DNA of 64,000 nt. Origin: Flavisolibacter longurius (GTDB taxonomy: Bacteria; Bacteroidota; Bacteroidia; Chitinophagales; Chitinophagaceae). Both the position numbers and the translations under genes were made by a program. Under the pieces are notes generated by a model. The model searched no databases, was not told the origin of the DNA, and saw only the letters and a program-made list of their open reading frames with translations. This document shows, in pieces, positions 43,685-53,564 of this stretch. Position 1 is the stretch's first letter, and each line of letters begins with the position of its first letter. The stretch covers positions 57,503-121,502 of the forward strand of contig JABUMY010000020.1 in assembly GCA_013327885.1 (NCBI GenBank), given 5' to 3'.

Positions 43685-45088
43685 CTACCGGCCCGAAAAC
43701 CCGAGACGTGCCGTATCGCTGGGTAATAACGGTAACGTGTAACCGCCAATATCGATACTTGCCAATGGGAAGGTTTTCCGCAGCAGGCTGGTGTCTGCTG
43801 CTTTTACACCGGTTTGGTAGGCAAACAGGGCGTGCAGGTTTTTCATTCCGCTGAGCGTTGCCAGCCCGGCAGCCGTAACCTTTGTATTAACCACCGAAAG
43901 CACCTGCAGGCTCGCCAATGATTGTAACGCTGCCAATCCTTTGTCGGTGATTGTGGTGTTGTTCAGGTAAAGTGTTCGCAAAGAGGTCAGTTGGCCAATG
44001 ACTGGCAATAAGTCATCGGTGATGGTCGCATCATTCAGCTTTAACCAAACCAGTTGTTTTTTCAGTGCCAGCAATGGCTCCAAATCCTTTTTTGTTACCC
44101 CAGTGGCTGTTACATAATTAACCGAAAGATAGTTGCTGCCTGCTGCCACCGGTATCATTACGGCACCCGAAGCTTTTACAGCCGCAATACTATTGGCGCC
44201 TGCGGCTTCCACCCCATCCGCAGGAATCAGCGATGGTGCTTTGGGCTTTTCCCCGCCAGATTGTAAAGCCGCTAATACCGGTTGCAGTTTTTCAACCTGC
44301 GGCAGGTCTTTTACCTTTTTAGTAAAATCGGCACCGTTCTCAATCCACCAATGAATAAGCGCCATCTCGCTTTCTTTTGGTTGCGGCTTTGCTTTGGGTG
44401 GCATGTGGTCGTCGTCTTCCAGCGGGAGCAACATCCGTTGCAGCAATTCGCTGTTGGCCGAGTTCCCGGGCACCAGGGTCTCACCGCCTTTCCCTCCCTG
44501 CAGGATAAATTTCGGATCATCTAACCGCAAGCCACCTTTTTGCTTTTTACTGCTATGACAAGTGTAACAACGGTTCTGTAATACCGGCTTGATCACATCT
44601 TCATACACTACGGCTTCCTGTATGTTGGCAATGGGCTGGTGAACAAAAACGGTGTCTTCATTACTATTTAATGCTGCCGTCAGGTAATCGGGGCCATGGG
44701 TCAGCGAGCCGCCAAAATGCCCTGTTAGTACAATCAGCACCAGCAGCGAAATAGACGTCAGTTTGGTGGTGCTGTCTTGCCGCTTAAGGAGGATGCGTTG
44801 CAGGAAAAGCAGCGATGCCGCCGCCACGCCAATGCCCATCCACATGTGCAGGCTTACCAGGTCTGTTTCGTAATCATCCGCAGACGAAAGAAAAAATCCG
44901 GTGATACAGGAAAGGATAGCACAGGCGGTGCCGATCAGCAAAACAATACGAACAGCATTGTGCGAAACATTGTATTTGGGCGAAGCCGAAAGCCATTGCA
45001 ACAGGATGCCCATGAGCAGGATGCCAATGGGCAGGTGCACCAGGGCAGGATGAAAGCGGCCGATAAATTCAGTTACGGAAAGCAGCAC
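43685..45088 (-). CDS. Membrane DUF2231-cytochrome c (planctomycete type)-LRR protein
   Basis: I chose the GTG at 45088, which gives 467 residues starting MLLSVTEFIGRFHPALVHLPIG. The longer frame to 45160 overlaps the upstream gene by 55 bp. A DUF2231 domain with four hydrophobic helices (10-135) contains HPALVHLPIGILLMG. A PSCyt1-type cytochrome domain (160-270) has one heme site, Cys174-Cys177-His178 (NRCYTCHSS), and DDDHMPPKAKPQP supplying the distal Met. Leucine-rich-repeat-like units (310-440) follow (LVWLKLNDATITDDLLPVIGQL, LRTLYLNNTTITDKGLAAL). It is the last gene of the four-gene cytochrome operon and probably anchors electron transfer at the membrane. Confidence 0.87.
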   Translation of the reverse strand: MLLSVTEFIGRFHPALVHLPIGILLMGILLQWLSASPKYNVSHNAVRIVLLIGTACAILSCITGFFLSSADDYETDLVSLHMWMGIGVAAASLLFLQRILLKRQDSTTKLTSISLLVLIVLTGHFGGSLTHGPDYLTAALNSNEDTVFVHQPIANIQEAVVYEDVIKPVLQNRCYTCHSSKKQKGGLRLDDPKFILQGGKGGETLVPGNSANSELLQRMLLPLEDDDHMPPKAKPQPKESEMALIHWWIENGADFTKKVKDLPQVEKLQPVLAALQSGGEKPKAPSLIPADGVEAAGANSIAAVKASGAVMIPVAAGSNYLSVNYVTATGVTKKDLEPLLALKKQLVWLKLNDATITDDLLPVIGQLTSLRTLYLNNTTITDKGLAALQSLASLQVLSVVNTKVTAAGLATLSGMKNLHALFAYQTGVKAADTSLLRKTFPLASIDIGGYTLPLLPSDTARLGFSGR

Positions 45089-45105
45089 GGGTGCAAGTTT
45101 ACAAC

Positions 45106-46038
45106 TTAGGAACGGTATCGCTGCCGGAGAAGTTGGAGCATGTACACATTGATGGCCCATTGATCGGCCAGTGGCTTGCGGTCGTATGGTGTGGTGGGCA
45201 TATAGTCGGGCGGACCAAACTCCGTCAGGAAGGTAATGCGTTCACCCGCCGCTTTTTTGCGGGCCACCACTACGTCCCACCAGGCAAAATGCGCTTTTGC
45301 CGCAGCCTCCCATTCCGGTGCCCGCGGGTCCGAAACCTGCGGCCCTTCGGGGTGGCCAATGCGGGCATGAATGTGCTCCGTTCTTTCCAGCGCGAGTGCC
45401 ATCGTTTCCGGTTGATCCTGCAAATAAGATTCACTCACATTACACCAGTGCGACACATCAAACGTAATTTTCAGGTCAGGATTTTTTTGCAGCAGGGGCT
45501 TTGAAGCCGGTGCCGAATACAACATACGGGAACGGTGCGTTTCATGACAAATTAAAATGCCCGATTGTTTCGCTAGTGCCGCGGTATGATCAAGAAAAGC
45601 CTGGTTCTCTTCAGTAGAAAAAAAATCCCTGCCCGAATGACAATTGATGTACAGTGGCCGTTGAATCGTATTGGCCGCTGCCGCATCGATCATCTTTTTG
45701 AAATAGGAGAGGTGCTCACTAAAATTTGTTTGCGAAGCGCCTACCAAAAAACCCACGTCAAGCTTGTATTTTTTAAGCGCCGCAAATAGCTCATCCTGGC
45801 CGCTCTTTTCCATTGGCCACCAGATCTCGATGCCGTCATAACCTTCTTTTTGCACACGGCTGCAATAGTCGTCCATGGTTCCGGTAAAGCCCCAGTTGGT
45901 GGCAAAAATTTTCAGGTCAAAGTTGGGATGCGTTGTTGTTACAGGCATTTCGGTGGCAAAGGTTTTTAATGATGAAAGAAAAAGCGCAGTGGTGGCCGTT
46001 GCTGTTGTTTGAATAAATTTTCTACGGGGTAGTTGCAT
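45106..46038 (-). CDS. Exported sugar isomerase/epimerase-like TIM barrel
   Basis: This 310-residue protein has leader MQLPRRKFIQTTATATTALFLSSLKTFA, twin-Arg-like. The TIM barrel has LKIFATNWGFTGTMDDYCSRVQKEGYDGIEIWWP, INCHSGRDFF, ILICHETHRSRMLYS, ITFDVSHWCNVSESY, HARIGHPEGPQV and TFLTEFGP. The His, Glu and Asp residues at the expected metal ligands are visible. It lies between the DUF1501 gene and the DUF2231-cytochrome gene, so it is part of their operon. A sugar substrate for that oxidative system is a reasonable inference. Confidence 0.87.
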   Translation of the reverse strand: MQLPRRKFIQTTATATTALFLSSLKTFATEMPVTTTHPNFDLKIFATNWGFTGTMDDYCSRVQKEGYDGIEIWWPMEKSGQDELFAALKKYKLDVGFLVGASQTNFSEHLSYFKKMIDAAAANTIQRPLYINCHSGRDFFSTEENQAFLDHTAALAKQSGILICHETHRSRMLYSAPASKPLLQKNPDLKITFDVSHWCNVSESYLQDQPETMALALERTEHIHARIGHPEGPQVSDPRAPEWEAAAKAHFAWWDVVVARKKAAGERITFLTEFGPPDYMPTTPYDRKPLADQWAINVYMLQLLRQRYRS

Positions 46039-46088
46039 GTTTTCTACTTCGCAGCTATTCCATTTCCTGGAGAAATGGAATAGCTCAT

Positions 46089-47603
46089 TTAGACAATAAT
46101 TTCTTCAATGACCTTTCCGGCTACATCGGTCAACCGGAAAGGTCGTCCCTGGTATTGATAGGTGAGTTTTTCATGATCAAAGCCAAGACGGTTCAATAAG
46201 GTCGCCTGTATATCAAACGGCGTTACTTTCCCGCTGATGGCACTGTAGCCAATTTCATCGGTCTCGCCATAGGTAACACCTTTTTGTATGCCGCCGCCGG
46301 CCATCCACATCGTAAACGCTTCTACGTGGTGGTCTCTTCCCTTGAATGGATTTTGTTTGCCCTCGCGGTTTTCCATCATAGGTGTACGGCCAAATTCGCC
46401 GCCCCACACCACCAGTGTTTCTTCCAGTAAACCGCGTTGTTTTAAGTCGAGTACAAGCGCCGTCATGGCCCGGTCGGTTTCGCGGCATTTGTTGATAAAG
46501 CCAATGTCGATGGCGAGGGAAGGATCGGTACCATGGCTGTCCCAACCCCAATCAAAAATTTGCACAAAACGAACGCCTTTTTCCACCAGTTTTCTTGCGA
46601 GCAAAATGTTATTGGCAAGCGACGTTTTCCCGGGCTTGGTGCCATACAATTCATGAATGGAGGCAGGTTCTTTGGAGATGTCCATCGCTTCGGGTGCAGC
46701 CATCTGCATTTTGTACGCCATTTCATATTGCGAAATGCGGGAGAGAATTTCGGGGTCGTTGTACTCTTGATACTCTTCTTCGTTCACTTTGTTGATGGCA
46801 TCAATGGAAGCTTTGCGCAGGTCGCGGTTCATGCCGGAAGGGTCTTTGATGAAAAGCACCGGGTCGCCTTCGCTGCGGCACTGCACGCCCTGGTAAACCG
46901 ATGGCAGAAAGCCGCTGCCCCAGACACTTTTGCCGGCATCTGGAAACTTGCCACCCGATGTCAGCACGACAAAGCCGGGCAGGTTTTGATTTTCTGTTCC
47001 CAATCCGTAGGTAACCCACGAACCCATGCTCGGCCGGCCGAGTCTTGCGCCACCGGTTTGCATCAGCAGTTGCGCCGGCGCATGGTTGAACTGGTCCGAA
47101 CTGCAGGCTTTTAGAAAGCTTACTTCATCTACAATTTTTGAAAAATGCGGCAGGTGCTCGCTCACCCAGGCACCGCTTTGCCCGTACTGCGCAAATTTTG
47201 CCTGCGGTCCCAGCATCTTGGGCACTCCGCGGATAAAAGCAAAGCGTTTGCCCTCGAGCAGCGAGGGCGGGCAATCCTGTCCATCAAGCTTCGTCAGTTC
47301 GGGTTTGTAATCGAATAATTCCAGTTGCGAAGGCGCACCGGCCATGTGCAGGTAGATAATGCTTTTGGCCCTGGCGGCAAAATGCGGCAGCTTTGGCGCC
47401 AGGGGATTGGCCGGGTCAAAAAGCGTTTGCGGTACAGCAGTATTATTTCCACCCACTCCGCAGGACTGCAGCAGCGAGCCCAGAGCCAGGCCGCCAAAAC
47501 CCATGGCGCATTCTTTTAAAAAATGCCGCCTTGTGTGCATGCGGATCACCGTTTCTTCTGCTTCTTTTACCAGCCGCTGGTTATGGAGTTCTTTTTGTGT
47601 CAT
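46089..47603 (-). CDS. DUF1501 (sulfatase-like) exported protein
   Basis: This 504-residue protein has the DUF1501 (PF07394) pattern. It has the Tat-like leader RRHFLKECAMGFGGLALGSLLQSCG after a 27-residue extension. KSIIYLHMAGAPSQLELFDYKP, VTYGLGTENQNLPGFVVL, RFVQIFDWGWDSHGTDPS and VVWGGEFGRTPMMENREGKQNPFKGRDHH follow. The fold is alkaline-phosphatase-like; its activity is not known. It starts 8 bp after the PSCyt/PSD1 gene, the standard pairing seen in Planctomycetota and some Bacteroidota. The Cys in SLLQSCGVGG could also be a lipid attachment site. Confidence 0.92.
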   Translation of the reverse strand: MTQKELHNQRLVKEAEETVIRMHTRRHFLKECAMGFGGLALGSLLQSCGVGGNNTAVPQTLFDPANPLAPKLPHFAARAKSIIYLHMAGAPSQLELFDYKPELTKLDGQDCPPSLLEGKRFAFIRGVPKMLGPQAKFAQYGQSGAWVSEHLPHFSKIVDEVSFLKACSSDQFNHAPAQLLMQTGGARLGRPSMGSWVTYGLGTENQNLPGFVVLTSGGKFPDAGKSVWGSGFLPSVYQGVQCRSEGDPVLFIKDPSGMNRDLRKASIDAINKVNEEEYQEYNDPEILSRISQYEMAYKMQMAAPEAMDISKEPASIHELYGTKPGKTSLANNILLARKLVEKGVRFVQIFDWGWDSHGTDPSLAIDIGFINKCRETDRAMTALVLDLKQRGLLEETLVVWGGEFGRTPMMENREGKQNPFKGRDHHVEAFTMWMAGGGIQKGVTYGETDEIGYSAISGKVTPFDIQATLLNRLGFDHEKLTYQYQGRPFRLTDVAGKVIEEIIV

Positions 47604-47611
47604 GCCAGCGT

Positions 47612-50380
47612 TTAGTTTTTTGTGACCACTTCGTCGAGGTTAAGCAAGGCGTTTGCTACTATCACCAACGCAGCCGTTTCAGGATTGTTATGTTCGTTGT
47701 TCACGCCAATGATCTCGCAAGTGGCTTCGCTGTCTTTTGTATACGTTGCATAAGCCGTGTTGTATAATGTTTGCAGGGCCTGAAGCTTTTGCGGGGAGAT
47801 GGGTTTAAAGAGCAACTGCTCGTAACCGGTGCCGATCCATTCTCTTGCATTCTTGCTGCTGGTTGCTGCCTGCATGCGGTAAGCAAACTGCCGCGAAAGG
47901 TCAAGGTAGGCCGAATCGTTCAAGGTAACCAGCGCCTGCAGCGGTGTGTTGGTGCGGATGCGCCGCGATACGCAAACCTCTCTGCCCGCCGCATCAAACG
48001 TAACCATCGATGGGTAGGGCGCCGTGCGTTTCCAGAAGGTGTACAGGGCCCGCCGGTACTGGTCTTCGCCTTTGCTGGCCTTCCACGCCTCGCCGTTCCA
48101 GGGCGACATCCAGATGCCTTCCGGCTGCCAGGGCATAATGCTTTGACCATACATTTTTTTACTCAGTACACCGCTGGCGGCAAGGGCCTGGTCGCGGACC
48201 TGCTCGGCCGACAGCCTTACCCTGGCGCCCCTTGCATACCACCTGTTGCCGGGATCTTTTTGAAGCGCTTCTTTCTTTACGGTTGGGCTTTGCCGATAGG
48301 TGGCGGAAAGAACAATCTCTTTGAGCAATCGCTTGGTGCTCCAGCCCCAGTTGTGCATGTACTGCCAGGAAAGATGGTCAAGCAATTCCTTGTGCGAAGG
48401 TTCCGCACCCATGGTGCCCATGTCTTCCAGTGTTTCCAGCAAACCGGTCCCAAACAGTTGTTCCCAGAGACGGTTCACCATGGTTCTTGCCGTCAGCGGG
48501 TTTTGTTTGTCGGTGAGCCAGCGGGAAAGCCCCAGCCGGTTGTTGGGAACTCCAACCGGAAACGCATTCAGCGAAGCCGGTACGCCAGGCTTTACATCCT
48601 GCCCCGGAACCAGCCAGTTGCCGGCCACAAATACATGGTTGGGTCGTTGCATGTGGGTTGGATTGTCAAGCATTACCGGAGTGGCCGAAACGGCTTTGGT
48701 CAGCAGATTCCACCAGGCTTTTTGTATCGAATCATAGCCCGGTTTTTCTTGGCCGGGAAAGGCTTTTGTAAAATAAAACCAGTCGAATTGCAGGCCACCG
48801 TCCATTGGGCTTTTTAACTGCGGGTTGGTGTAGGTAAAATAAAGATCATGCGTGCCGCTTTGTGGTGGAAACGAGATCCGGTCGATCTGCCAGCCTTTGG
48901 TCTTTGGCACCTGCACGGTGGTAATAACCGGGCCGTTCACGCTATCGCGATGAATGGTCCACCGGCCACCGGGTAAAAAGCCGGCATACCGCACAATCAA
49001 TTCATTGGCACCGTCCAACGCAACATGGGCCAGCCTTGCCGATGCGTTGTTGCGGAAAGCCAGCCATTTGGTATCACTCAGTTCGCTGTTCACAAAGCTA
49101 TCGGCCCGAATGGAGTTGATGGCCGGTTGCCATGTTTTTAAAAAGCGTTTTGTGGTGATGGCTTCATTAGCAAACTTGTTTTGCTGCAGCCAATGCACAA
49201 TGGTTTCCAGTTGCGCACTGTCGTTGCTGTCGAAGTGCCGCAGCAGGGGATATTCGGCATGCGTGTCTTCATCCCTTGTGTTGTTGAAATAAGCCATGAA
49301 CTGGTAGTACTCTTCATGGGTAAACGGATCGTAAGGGTGGCTATGGCATTGCACGCAGGCAAAGGTGGTTCCCAGCAGGCTTTGCCAGGTGGTGTTTACC
49401 CGGTCGATGACGGCGGCAACGCGGTACTCTTCGTTGTCTGTACCGCCTTCGTCGTTGGTCATGGTATTGCGATGAAAAGCCGTGGCGATCAATTGTTCGT
49501 CGGTGGCATTGGGCAGGAGGTCACCCGCCAGTTGTTCGGTTAAGAACTCGTCGTAGGGTTTGTCTTCGTTAAAGGCTCTGATCAGCCAGTCGCGGTAGCG
49601 CCAGATGTTGCGGCCGGCGTCCCTTTCATAGCCTTTGGTATCGGCATAGCGGGCAAGGTCCAGCCAAACGGAGGTCCACCGTTCGCCGTAGGCAGGAGAG
49701 GCCAAAAGAGAATCCACCAGTTTCGCATAGGCGTCGCCGTTATTGTCGTGTAAAAACTGAGCGGCCAATTGCGGCGATGGTGGCAAACCGGTCAGGTCGA
49801 GGCTGACCCTGCGCAGCAGCGTGGCTTCGTCGGCTTCAGGCGAAGGTTGCAAATCATTCGCTGCTATTTTTTCGTAAATAAAATAGTCGATATCGTTGCG
49901 GGCCCAGTCGAGTTTTTTTGCCGGCAGCAAACCAAAGAATCGTCTTCCCGGTTTGGGTACTGGAGTTTTTTGCACCGGCACATAAGCCCAATGGTGTCCC
50001 CACACAGCACCCTGCCTGATCCATTGCGTCAGGGTTTCTATTTCGTCTTCTGATAAAGGGGCGTGCTGGTAAGGCATGCGTTCTTCGGGATCGTCGAGTG
50101 TTAACCGGCGGATCATTTCGCTTTCACCCGGGTCGCCGGGTACAATGCCGTATTTACCGGACTTTAGTTTAGCCAGGGCTTCTTCGCGAAAGAGCACAGA
50201 AAAGCCGCCCTGTTTTTTCACTCCACCATGGCAGGAGATACAACTACGATTGAGAATGGGTTTTACGTCGGTATTAAAATCAACCGGGGAATGTCCCGTG
50301 CTAAAAACAAAAAAGCTCACCACTGCCACAAGTGATGCGGTGAGCAAAATTGTTTTGTTATGTGCAAGCAAACGTTTCAT
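47612..50380 (-). CDS. PSCyt1-PSCyt2(DUF1549)-PSD1(DUF1553) planctomycete-type cytochrome protein
   Basis: I chose the ATG at 50380 (MKRLLAHNKTILLTASLVAVVSFFVF), which gives 922 residues with a membrane anchor or signal. PSCyt1 carries the heme site Cys47-Cys50-His51 (RSCISCHGG) and ERMPYQHAPLSEDEIETL. PSCyt2/DUF1549 (about 150-370) includes DLTGLPPSPQLAAQFL and a second CxxCH (FACVQCHSHPYDPFTHEEYYQF). A carbohydrate-binding-like jelly roll (about 430-550) precedes the PSD1 domain (about 600-880: NRLGLSRWLTDKQNPLTARTMVNRLWEQLFGTGLLET, RRALYTFWKRTAPYPSMVTFD). It is the first gene of the operon. The function of this family is not established; a role in oxidising glycans is suspected. Confidence 0.92.
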   Translation of the reverse strand: MKRLLAHNKTILLTASLVAVVSFFVFSTGHSPVDFNTDVKPILNRSCISCHGGVKKQGGFSVLFREEALAKLKSGKYGIVPGDPGESEMIRRLTLDDPEERMPYQHAPLSEDEIETLTQWIRQGAVWGHHWAYVPVQKTPVPKPGRRFFGLLPAKKLDWARNDIDYFIYEKIAANDLQPSPEADEATLLRRVSLDLTGLPPSPQLAAQFLHDNNGDAYAKLVDSLLASPAYGERWTSVWLDLARYADTKGYERDAGRNIWRYRDWLIRAFNEDKPYDEFLTEQLAGDLLPNATDEQLIATAFHRNTMTNDEGGTDNEEYRVAAVIDRVNTTWQSLLGTTFACVQCHSHPYDPFTHEEYYQFMAYFNNTRDEDTHAEYPLLRHFDSNDSAQLETIVHWLQQNKFANEAITTKRFLKTWQPAINSIRADSFVNSELSDTKWLAFRNNASARLAHVALDGANELIVRYAGFLPGGRWTIHRDSVNGPVITTVQVPKTKGWQIDRISFPPQSGTHDLYFTYTNPQLKSPMDGGLQFDWFYFTKAFPGQEKPGYDSIQKAWWNLLTKAVSATPVMLDNPTHMQRPNHVFVAGNWLVPGQDVKPGVPASLNAFPVGVPNNRLGLSRWLTDKQNPLTARTMVNRLWEQLFGTGLLETLEDMGTMGAEPSHKELLDHLSWQYMHNWGWSTKRLLKEIVLSATYRQSPTVKKEALQKDPGNRWYARGARVRLSAEQVRDQALAASGVLSKKMYGQSIMPWQPEGIWMSPWNGEAWKASKGEDQYRRALYTFWKRTAPYPSMVTFDAAGREVCVSRRIRTNTPLQALVTLNDSAYLDLSRQFAYRMQAATSSKNAREWIGTGYEQLLFKPISPQKLQALQTLYNTAYATYTKDSEATCEIIGVNNEHNNPETAALVIVANALLNLDEVVTKN

Positions 50381-50600
50381 GCAGGAAAGGCCTCGTTTGG
50401 ATGAATGTACAAAAAACAGCAGACATGCCATCCTGTGGTGGGGACTGTACAACCTGGTGCTGGTATGGTCATGATTTCCCTTTGAAATGTTTCTTGTCTG
50501 AAAAGAAAAAAGGATATGAGCTCCAGCTTCCTACAGTGGACAGTGCCTTTGCAGTAAGTCGCTGGTTTCTCACCTAATTTTACCGCAAACTATAGTTTGC

Positions 50601-53534
50601 ATGTTGGCCCCTATCGAAGAGAAATTTTCTGGTGATCTGTATTACAAAAACACGGCAGCACACAATGCGGTGATCATGAGTTATGCCACCGATGCCTCCG
50701 TGTACCAGGAAAGACCGCTGGCGGTTGCCCTGCCCAAAACGGTGGCGGATGTAATGGCCCTGGTGGCGTATGCAGCAACGGCTGGTGTAACGCTTATTCC
50801 CCGGGCTGCTGGCACTTCACTGGCCGGCCAGGTGGTGGGCAGCGGGATCGTGGTGGATATTTCGAGATACTTCACTTCTATCCTGGAAGTGAATGTGGAA
50901 GAAGGCTGGGTAAGGGTACAGCCCGGCGTGATTCGCGATGACCTCAACGCTTACCTGAGACCATTGGGTTGGATGTTTGGTCCCGAAACCTCAACGGCCA
51001 GCCGTGCCATGATCGGTGGTATGATCGGTAACAATTCCTGCGGGTTGCACTCCATTGTTTGGGGTGATACAAGGGATAATCTTTTAGAAGTGACCGTGCT
51101 GCTTGCTGATGGCAGCGAGGCTGTTTTTGGTGCGATCGACAGGGAAACGTTCCGGCAAAAATGCGCTGCGCATACGCTGGAGGGTTCTATTTACCGTTCG
51201 CTTGCCGAACTGCTGCAACAACCGCAAAACAGGGAGGCTATTGAAAATGGTTTTCCCAAAAAAGCCGTGCATCGGCGCAATACCGGTTATGCACTGGATG
51301 TATTGCTCGACCAATTTCCGGCAGACGAAAAGGGCACCATCAACCTGGCGAAGCTGGTGGCTGGTTCGGAAGGCACGCTTTGTTTTGTTACCGAAGCCAA
51401 GCTGCAGTTGCGTCCGTTGCCACCCAACGAAAAATGCATTGTTGCCCTGCATACGGCTACCATCGGGGAAGCCTTGCAAGCCAATATCATTGCCTTGCAA
51501 CACCAGTGCGCCGCTTCGGAACTGGTGGATGATATTATTTTGGAATACACCAAAACAAACATCGACCAGCGCAAGAACCGCTTTTTTGTAGAAGGTGAAC
51601 CAAAGGCGATATTGATGGTGGAATTTTTTGATGAAAGCCTGCCAGCGCTGACGGCAAAAGCAAAGTCTTTTATCGATGCCATCAAAGGAAAGGGATGGGG
51701 ATATGCCTTCCCGGTGCTTTATGGCGCTGAAACCAATAAAGCCTGGGATTTGCGCAAAGCCGGACTGGGCCTACTGCGCAACGAACCGGGTGACACGCAA
51801 CCGGTAAACCTGATCGAAGACTGCGCGGTGGATGCAGCCGATCTGCCCGATTACATCCGCGAGGTTGAGGCCCTGCTCAAAAAGTACAGCGTCAAATACT
51901 CGATGTATGCCCATGCCGGCGCCGGTGAGTTGCACGTGGAGCCCATGATCAACCTGAAAACACTGGCGGGAAAACATCTCTTTCGCACCATTCTGCAGGA
52001 AACGGCCGTTATCGTGAAAAAATACCGCGGTTCCCTGAGTGGTGAGCACGGTGATGGACGGTTGCGCGGCGAATTCATTTCCTACATGATGGGTGAAAAC
52101 GTTTATGAATTGTTTCGCCAGGTAAAAAGGCTTTTCGATCCGCAAAATGTCTTCAACCGCGGGAAGATCGTAGACACGCCACCGATGAATGAAGCGCTGC
52201 GCTACAGCCAGGATCTTCCCAAAAAAGATCTGAAAACCGTATTTGATTTCAGCCGGCAGGAAGGCCTGCTGCGGTTGACCGAAAAATGCAGCGGTTCCGG
52301 CGACTGCCGCAAGACAAGTGTTACCGGCGGCACCATGTGTCCGAGTTTTATGGCCACCCGGCACGAACGGGATACCACCCGGGCAAGGGCCAACATGCTG
52401 CGGCATTTTTATACCAGCCAGTCGTACGACATACCCGCAACCGTAACGGAAGAAGAAGTGCGGGATGTGCTGGACCTTTGTCTTTCCTGCAAGGCCTGCA
52501 AATCGGAGTGTCCGTCGAGTGTGGATGTGGGCAAGCTGAAAGCGGAATTTACGCAGGCGTATTACGACAAGCACAAACCTTCCTTGCGGGCAAAGCTGAT
52601 CGGCGGCTTTAACGGGCAAATGAAGCTGGCTTCTCTTTTTCCACCTGCCTACAATTTTATTTTCAGTACGCCGGCCTTGCGGCGGGCTGCCAACAAAGCG
52701 GTTGGTTTTCACCCTGATCGCACCATGCCGCTGCTGCACAATACAACGTTGCGGGCCTGGATTGAAAAGCTTCCAGCCAAAAACGAAAGCGCAACTAACG
52801 GCACCGTGTATCTGTTTTGCGATGAGTTCTCCAACTTTAACGACGTAGAAGTAGGGCAGAAGCTGGTCCTGCTGTTGCAGCGATTGGGCTATCGTGTTTT
52901 GTTGCCAAAGCACGACGAAAGCGGCCGGGCTTTTCTGTCGAAAGGATTTGTGCGCAAGGCAAAAGAGCTGGCGATAAAAAATGTGACTGCTTTAAAAGAT
53001 ATTGTCACGGAGGAAACACCCATTATCGGTATCGAGCCTTCCGCTATTCTTACGCTTCGCGACGAATACCCGGAGTTAGTACCTGCTGACCTGCAACCGG
53101 CAGCAAGGCAGTTGGGCGCCAATACGTTTTTGTTTGAAGAATGGATGGCCCGTGAGATCGCCAAAGACCGCATTCAACCCGAACAATTCCGTGCCGAAAA
53201 CCGCGAGGTCTTTGTGCACGGACACTGCCATCAAAAATCACTTTCTTCTGTCAGCTATATTGTGCAAAGTCTTTCCGTGGTGCCGGGTTATACCGTGAAA
53301 GAAATCCCATCGGGCTGTTGCGGCATGGCGGGCTCGTTTGGGTACGAAGAGGAGCACTACGAAGTGTCGATGAAGATCGGCGGCCTTGTGCTTTTTCCTG
53401 CCATTGCGCAAATGAAGCCCGATGCCATCGTTGCGGCTTCGGGTACCAGTTGCCGCCACCAGATAAAGGACGGTACGGGAAGAAAGGGAAAGCACACGGC
53501 GGAGATTTTGTTCGAAGCGCTGGCCGTGAAATAA
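50601..53534 (+). CDS. FAD-binding and Fe-S D-2-hydroxyacid dehydrogenase (Dld-II/YdiJ-like)
   Basis: This 977-residue fusion has an FAD_binding_4 domain (20-250, PRAAGTSLAGQVVGSGIVVDIS, MIGNNSCGLHSIVWGDTRDNL). An FAD-oxidase C domain (260-540) carries the usual HAGAGELHVEP and SGEHGDGRLRGEF. A ferredoxin-type domain (about 555-660, KCSGSGDCRKTSVTGGTMCPSF, LCLSCKACKSECPSSVDVGK) precedes a CCG domain (about 720-960, GHCHQKSL, GCCGMAGSFGYEEEHYEVS). It oxidises D-lactate, D-2-hydroxyglutarate or a similar acid and passes electrons to the respiratory chain. The length fits the large single-chain form. It is monocistronic and divergent from the cytochrome operon, with 220 bp between. Confidence 0.92.
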   Translation: MLAPIEEKFSGDLYYKNTAAHNAVIMSYATDASVYQERPLAVALPKTVADVMALVAYAATAGVTLIPRAAGTSLAGQVVGSGIVVDISRYFTSILEVNVEEGWVRVQPGVIRDDLNAYLRPLGWMFGPETSTASRAMIGGMIGNNSCGLHSIVWGDTRDNLLEVTVLLADGSEAVFGAIDRETFRQKCAAHTLEGSIYRSLAELLQQPQNREAIENGFPKKAVHRRNTGYALDVLLDQFPADEKGTINLAKLVAGSEGTLCFVTEAKLQLRPLPPNEKCIVALHTATIGEALQANIIALQHQCAASELVDDIILEYTKTNIDQRKNRFFVEGEPKAILMVEFFDESLPALTAKAKSFIDAIKGKGWGYAFPVLYGAETNKAWDLRKAGLGLLRNEPGDTQPVNLIEDCAVDAADLPDYIREVEALLKKYSVKYSMYAHAGAGELHVEPMINLKTLAGKHLFRTILQETAVIVKKYRGSLSGEHGDGRLRGEFISYMMGENVYELFRQVKRLFDPQNVFNRGKIVDTPPMNEALRYSQDLPKKDLKTVFDFSRQEGLLRLTEKCSGSGDCRKTSVTGGTMCPSFMATRHERDTTRARANMLRHFYTSQSYDIPATVTEEEVRDVLDLCLSCKACKSECPSSVDVGKLKAEFTQAYYDKHKPSLRAKLIGGFNGQMKLASLFPPAYNFIFSTPALRRAANKAVGFHPDRTMPLLHNTTLRAWIEKLPAKNESATNGTVYLFCDEFSNFNDVEVGQKLVLLLQRLGYRVLLPKHDESGRAFLSKGFVRKAKELAIKNVTALKDIVTEETPIIGIEPSAILTLRDEYPELVPADLQPAARQLGANTFLFEEWMAREIAKDRIQPEQFRAENREVFVHGHCHQKSLSSVSYIVQSLSVVPGYTVKEIPSGCCGMAGSFGYEEEHYEVSMKIGGLVLFPAIAQMKPDAIVAASGTSCRHQIKDGTGRKGKHTAEILFEALAVK

Positions 53535-53564
53535 GTGTATTCTAAATTCCTATTCAAGCCTCTC

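Noticed and set aside
45088..45160. Longer start for the DUF2231-cytochrome protein
   Set aside because: It would overlap the upstream TIM-barrel gene by 55 bp and add a segment without a helix pattern. The GTG at 45088 begins directly before the conserved DUF2231 start.
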